Origin: Pseudofabraea citricarpa
Lineage: Eukaryota; Ascomycota; Leotiomycetes; Helotiales; Dermateaceae
Direction: 5' to 3'
NCBI GenBank assembly: GCA_029641185.1
Contig: JAPWGK010000015.1
Location: 1 to 64,000, forward strand
Length of the DNA: 64,000 bases
The notes under the pieces were generated by a model. That model worked only from the letters and a program-made list of their open reading frames with translations. It was not told where the DNA came from and did not search any database. A program made the translations under genes and the position numbers. The stretch's first letter is position 1; each line of letters begins with the position of its first letter. Shown here in pieces: positions 59,408 through 64,000 of the stretch.

Positions 59408-60603
59408 GGTGGTCTGTCTGTATGATGGAGAGGCCGTCGTCGCGTGGGATATTTCTGGTCAATGGCGGTGGTGTGGTGAGTGACGGGGGGTGGGTCTGGC
59501 GGGGGAGGGTTTCGGTATGTATTCAGGTGTGGAGGCACTGGAGGGAGATGCGATTGAAAGGATTGTGTGATTTATATGGTGGTCAGCGAAGATAAGATGC
59601 CGAGGTTCGTTCAGGCATATGCTGGTAAAAGGGAAGAGAGGGCAAGGCCGTGTCAGAGAGATGTACCACTTTTTCTTTTGGGAAACGAGAGAGGGGTGGA
59701 AGATTGAGAAAGTTCAAAGCTCAAGCCCGCAGGTACAGATGCTCGAGATGGCGGGGGGATAGAATCATCGTTTGTCCAAGGCTGAGGTGAGAAGTGCAGA
59801 GAGAGGTCGAGCCAAGGAGGGACCCGTCGGACGGAGAGAGAGTGGCCTATCCTATCAGAAGCAATACGATACCAAGCTTCATAACTGCATTACTTCATGA
59901 CTGGGGCTGGGAGTGGGAGTCTGGGAGTCTGGGAGTCTGGTACGGAAGTACACACACACCACTGGAGGAGCTCAACAAAAAAAAAACAGGAACTGGACTG
60001 TACCGGGCTCTTGTGCATCAGTTCATGTTCCAGGGCCAGGGTCCCAGGCACTCCAGCCAATCAATACCCTTGCTGTCTCTCAGGAACAATGTACCGTACC
60101 TACATTATGTCATCATGGATGCTACTAAAAAATGCTTTATATCAGCAACATCTCACTTCCTCCCTCAACCTCACAACCTCACAACCATAGAGAGACATTG
60201 AATCTGTCTCCAACATCTCTATCCCCAGTATCCAACCCGATTCAGTCCTCGTGCACCCACAACCCAGCAAACCCCGAACATCATGGCACAGGACACTCAC
60301 AATCACAATCACAGGCCCGGCCCGTGTAGGGCAGTAACGAGGGACCCGCACACCTCAGACCTCTTACTGTCACCGTACGGGTTGCACGCCGATTGGCACG
60401 TGAATATTCGATGCATTTAACTTCTTCACACGCTGCTACTGTACACTACTACACTACTACACACTACACACTACTCTACACATTACACACTCTGTGACTG
60501 CACACTACACAATCTACACACACACCACAAACCACAAACCACAAACCACAAACCACAAACCACAAACCACACACCACACATCACACATCACCAACCACAT
60601 ACA
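59408..60603. other. Promoter region with simple repeats
   Basis: About 1.2 kb between divergent genes (PKS minus, membrane protein plus). It contains AG-rich and GTGGG-rich stretches near 59,410-59,560, GTCTGGGA repeats near 59,922-59,940, and the ACAAACC array near 60,527. Open frames here are chance. Confidence 0.5.
60527..60570 (+). repeat. ACAAACC tandem array in the leader
   Basis: About six heptamer units CACAAAC in series, just upstream of the start at 60,604. It lies in a CA-rich leader from 60,440 to 60,600 that probably belongs to the 5' UTR or promoter of the membrane protein gene. Confidence 0.85.
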
Positions 60604-61026
60604 ATGGAGTACTCCTCTCGCCAACCTTTCTATCTCCACGCCGCCTTCGAGCTCCCCGCTGCTCTGAACTTCTTCCTCTACCCTTTCCAGCAGCTAAGTC
60701 TCCCATGCCCAGCACCTCAAGCCGAAGCAGTGGTCCGCCAATATGCCGTCCTGTTGTTCACCACCGTCCTCGTGGCATTGATCTTTGCTCTGCGCCCCAT
60801 CACGACGACGAGCAGGAGAGTGGCCGGGGCATTGGCACTCTACCATTTCGCGCCGCTGCTGAGAGCCGTGGCTCGAATCCGGGCCGGCCCGGTTGCATTG
60901 GATTCTGGTCTGGGAGGGCCGTGGACTCACGCTGCAATTCACACATATGCTCTGTTGCATCTAGCACTTTTATTCTTCTCGCACGATGCCGATGCCACCC
61001 CCGAGGTGACGGCTGGCAAAGAGTAG
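60604..61026 (+). CDS. Small four-helix membrane protein
   Basis: Single exon, 140 residues, with no family name I recognise. Four hydrophobic stretches are visible: residues ~8-32 (YLHAAFELPAALNFFLYPF), 45-65 (QYAVLLFTTVLVALIFAL), 72-90 (VAGALALYHFAPLLRAVARI) and 108-128 (HAAIHTYALLHLALLFFS). Short polar loops separate them. The first start ATG at 60,604 follows a CA-rich leader. The layout looks like a small fungal conserved membrane protein; whether it is linked to the divergent PKS gene cannot be told. Confidence 0.75.
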   Translation: MEYSSRQPFYLHAAFELPAALNFFLYPFQQLSLPCPAPQAEAVVRQYAVLLFTTVLVALIFALRPITTTSRRVAGALALYHFAPLLRAVARIRAGPVALDSGLGGPWTHAAIHTYALLHLALLFFSHDADATPEVTAGKE

Positions 61027-61203
61027 CTCTCCTACATACAAATCATCCCACTGGCTCGTTCAGTTGTCAAGCTGACGTCCTATCGAGATTGATCCCTTCT
61101 ACATACCACTCCACCATCCCGCTCTCTTCCGTTGTCGTATCTCCATCTTCGCACTGATCGTCACGACCGGAATACAGCCGTGCAGCCCTTCTCCCAGACG
61201 TCT

Positions 61204-62439
61204 TCACGATTTGTCGATACCAGCGCGTTTTCGGGCCTTCAGGATTCTTGACCACCGTCGCTCCCTCATCTGGCTTTTCTCAGCTTCGCTAAGATATTCT
61301 ATCAGACTGATGAACTCCCACCATTCGGCTTCTCTCTGTTCCTCCAGCGCATATATTTCTTTCGCGGTGTCCAGAATTTCAATACTCCAACCAAAACAGT
61401 TGATATTCGTTCGCGCCTTATTATCCCATGCTTATATGCCCTTGTGCACCTGCTGGAGCTTGGCATACAGAGTTCTGCGTGCCTCGTTATACACTGCTCC
61501 GGCTCTGGCGTTTGACAGGATCTGCTGGACCAGCTGTTTTTTTTGCTCAAATTTTCTCTGGGGGTCCTTGAACTTGTTATCGGATGTTATGAGTAGACTT
61601 TTATCTCGTGTCCTGAGTTGGTGAAGTTCTTGAGCCTCAATGGCCATAGTATCAACGAGTCTTGTCATATCATTGAAAAGGTCTGCCACAAGACGCCTCT
61701 CCTCGAAACTGGGCTGACTTTTATAAACATAGGATGTGAAATATAACCAATCCTTGCTCGGTTTTTCTCCGAGTTCATCCAAAGCAGAAATTCCATGTTG
61801 TCCAATATCCTTCGTTCCCGCGGCACTTTCCTTGCACGTGTGATTCAACAAATTCTTCCAAGATTGGTGATCTGTAAGCCTCTTGGCTTTAACTGCTGCT
61901 GATTCGGGCGTCGGTGCCAAGGATGCTGAATTTTGATTCGAGATCTCCAACTGCTGGTTGCTGGGTGACTGCTCTGACCTCTCAGATTCATCCTCCATGA
62001 AAGACGCATTTGAAGGAGTGACACTCTCGGCAGCAAACTCGGAACCAAGTGCGGAATCTTCCCACTTAGACAGGTAGACAGAAACCCCAAGTTTACTCGA
62101 TCCTGCCTCTGGATTCTCACCAATGACGGATCCGCATGGATTGGTGACAATAGACTCTGATGTTCCGGGGTTGTACGGGGCCGAACCATCGTTCAGATCC
62201 TGGGCAAAACTTTGCTCTTCATGGAGCACCGATTGATAATCCTCGCCAAAAGAACCTCCATCAACGGCATCTCTATCAAAAGTCCATTCTGCAAAGTGAT
62301 CAACATTCCTCTCAATATCCCCAGAGCGGTTCTGACCAAGCACAGTTGCCGGGCTCTTATCGCTGTTAAGATCAGTCATTTCCTCACGATGACCGAATGC
62401 GACTGAGTAGCACTCAGATTTGGAGATAAAGTTGCCCAT
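61204..62439 (-). CDS. Acidic Ser-rich protein with N-myristoylation-like start
   Basis: Two exons on the minus strand (62,439-61,469; 61,384-61,204) give 383 residues. The start MGNFISKS fits the N-myristoylation consensus (Gly2, Ser6), so it may sit at a membrane. Residues ~20-190 are acidic, Ser/Asn-rich and probably disordered. The C-terminal half is helical: a KDWLYFTSYVYKSQPSFEERRLVADLFNDM segment, a basic/coil tract (FEQKKQLVQQILSNARAG), then exon 2 with EILDTAKEIYALEEQREAEWWEF. The intron (GTATGC ... TTGGAG) is inferred because it restores a coiled-coil text running to the stop at 61,204; without it the frame ends after LQQVHKGI at 61,432. I do not recognise the family. Confidence 0.68.
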
Positions 62440-64000
62440 GGCGGCGGATATTTCGGTGACTAGCTTGAGACGACAGTTGATATCTGTTGTGCTGAGGATT
62501 GAGGTTTTGTGTTGTGCTGTATCGCTACTGTGGGCGACGGTGGTTCAGCTATTTATCTGCTAGCTCAGAACCAGAGGATTGATCCTGATCGGTTTCTAGA
62601 TCTACCTAGAATCCCGATGAATTGAGGCTGGAAACCCTCCCTTGGCTGTTGGATATGACACCAAGTAGTTGAAAGAAAGAACTGGTAAGTTTTGGTTGTC
62701 TGTTAAGCGAGTGAAAGACATATTGAATAAGTGCCGTCGCAAGCATTGACTACCTCCAGCTCACTGTTTCAGCAGAATAAAGGAAAGAAACTTCCAGATA
62801 TTTCACAACTGTGTTGTGTCATGGTCGATGACAGCAAGCCAGGAACAGGAGGGTCTACTGACCTCTGATGAGACATCATCTCTTTGACAGAGCACACGGA
62901 CCATTACTCCTTGACGCATATTCTAGAAGCAATGGCAACACTATGAAGGTCGGAGAATAAGAAGCATCATCGTCATCGTCGTCGTAAATACTGTTCAATC
63001 TGAGTTTTGCGGCCATGCAAGTAGATTTTCAGAGCTGTAACTCAAGGCTGGTACTTGATGTCCATCACTCATTCTTCTCAAAGCCAAAGGATGTTTGCGA
63101 GACTTAGAAGTTGAAATCTCTGGACAGTCTCCGAGTATACATTTCTCGACCATCGCTTTTTCAATACTAATACCCCGCTTTCACGTGAAGGGGTTCTTGT
63201 CTGGTATCTACCTAGTGATGTTCGTCCGTGGAGCGTGGCAAACAAGTGGAAGCCGCATGCAGCCATGGACCTCCCAAAATCTGCAAAAGTCGGGTGCCAT
63301 CCAGCTGTAGTGTTACATGGCCAGACTGAAAATATATCTGGGGTAAAGCCATGCCCCGAGGAGAAGTCTCCGTTCTGCCTATCTTCCAGGTAAGCAATCA
63401 AAAATCTGGGTTCATCGTCCACCAGCTACACATGCTGTACCGCCTGGATGAGTACCGTTTAAGGTTCTGCCTCAGAACATTCCAATATTGGCCCTGTCCC
63501 AGCCAACTGGGCGCCAAAAGCTTAAATTTTATTGACTCAAGCGAAACTTCTTATTTTACTTGCCTTTTTCTTTCTTTTCTTCTTTTATTTTTCCAATGAA
63601 GGTCTTGATATAAATCTTAGGTGGGGTTTTCTAATACTCGTGGTATCGCTTTTACACATCATCTTGACAAAATTTCTCAACCACCTATACCGCATATGGT
63701 ATCGGAGACCCTGGAACACTACTGCTTTTGGTGCTACAAAAGAATGTTTCACAGACTAGTAATTGATCTACCTTTGATTCCAGCCAATATTGAACACCTC
63801 AAGTGTATAATCTTTATTCATTCATATGTTAGTTCCAAGTGGCACAGTCAAGCTTTCTATGCCTGCTGCGGAAAAAGTCCCAGCGTATTCGGTTGTTAGC
63901 TCCCTCTGATGGGCTCTCTTGACGGCCCATCAGATGTCAATTATGCTGCGGGCCATGGGATGCAACCCACCCGCTTTCGGTCAACCTCAGCCGGAACAGC
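62440..64000. other. Terminal intergenic region
   Basis: About 1.6 kb to the window edge. A minus-strand 114-codon frame (63,078-63,422) and plus-strand frames near 63,351-63,899 have no family features. The stretch 63,540-63,600 is T-rich. I see nothing else. Confidence 0.45.

Noticed and set aside
63078..63422. 114-codon minus-strand frame near the window end
   Set aside because: No motif, no sensible start context and no splice partners; likely chance.

Overview
The window looks like a chromosome segment of a filamentous ascomycete (Pezizomycotina). Genes carry short GT-AG introns of about 46-110 bases. There is a Zn2Cys6 regulator, a CFEM/Pth11-type receptor, a type III polyketide synthase, and a thiamine gene (NMT1/THI5) with a TPP riboswitch in its leader. 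A 15.6-kb block is almost purely A+T and nearly free of CpA/TpG, the footprint of repeat-induced point mutation (RIP). I cannot fix the class from sequence alone; Leotiomycetes is a guess.

Layout. 1-15,600: RIP-destroyed retrotransposons, including two copies of a Ty3/Gypsy pol segment in opposite orientation and a small LTR-flanked element, with no intact gene. 15,600-17,560: transition DNA. 17,563-24,187: four plus-strand genes, namely a SnoaL/NTF2-like protein, a Zn2Cys6 regulator, a Dal5/Liz1-like MFS transporter and an HSL-type alpha/beta hydrolase, possibly a small catabolic or metabolite cluster beside the AT block. 24,644-25,695 (minus): secreted GH16 glucanase. 25,700-29,070: gene-poor, with a 7-copy ~81-bp minisatellite. 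29,072-30,022: secreted intradiol-type dioxygenase. 31,909-33,816 (minus): RING/NFX1-like membrane protein. 35,214-36,716 (minus): a secreted Gly/Ala-rich repeat protein built from phase-1 exons. 38,964-39,573 (minus): ribosomal protein uL15. 40,286-41,801: riboswitch-controlled THI5. 42,150-44,537 (minus): adenylosuccinate lyase with 15 exons. 46,874-48,697: CFEM-GPCR. 49,213-49,307: intron-containing tRNA-Gly. 49,308-54,063: degenerate repeats and a kinase-like gene. 54,527-55,551 (minus): SDR. 55,856-57,256: BUD22. 57,943-59,407 (minus): type III PKS. 60,604-61,026: four-helix membrane protein. 61,204-62,439 (minus): acidic protein of unknown function.

Housekeeping genes (uL15, ADE13, THI5, BUD22, tRNA-Gly) alternate with secreted or signalling genes and repeat-rich gaps, as expected near an AT-rich compartment. 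Exon models were derived by hand from splice signals, frame closure and family motifs. Phase closes exactly for all multi-exon genes except the receptor (one junction off by a base) and the kinase-like gene (needs a 30-base intron); ADE13 closes only with a non-GT donor.
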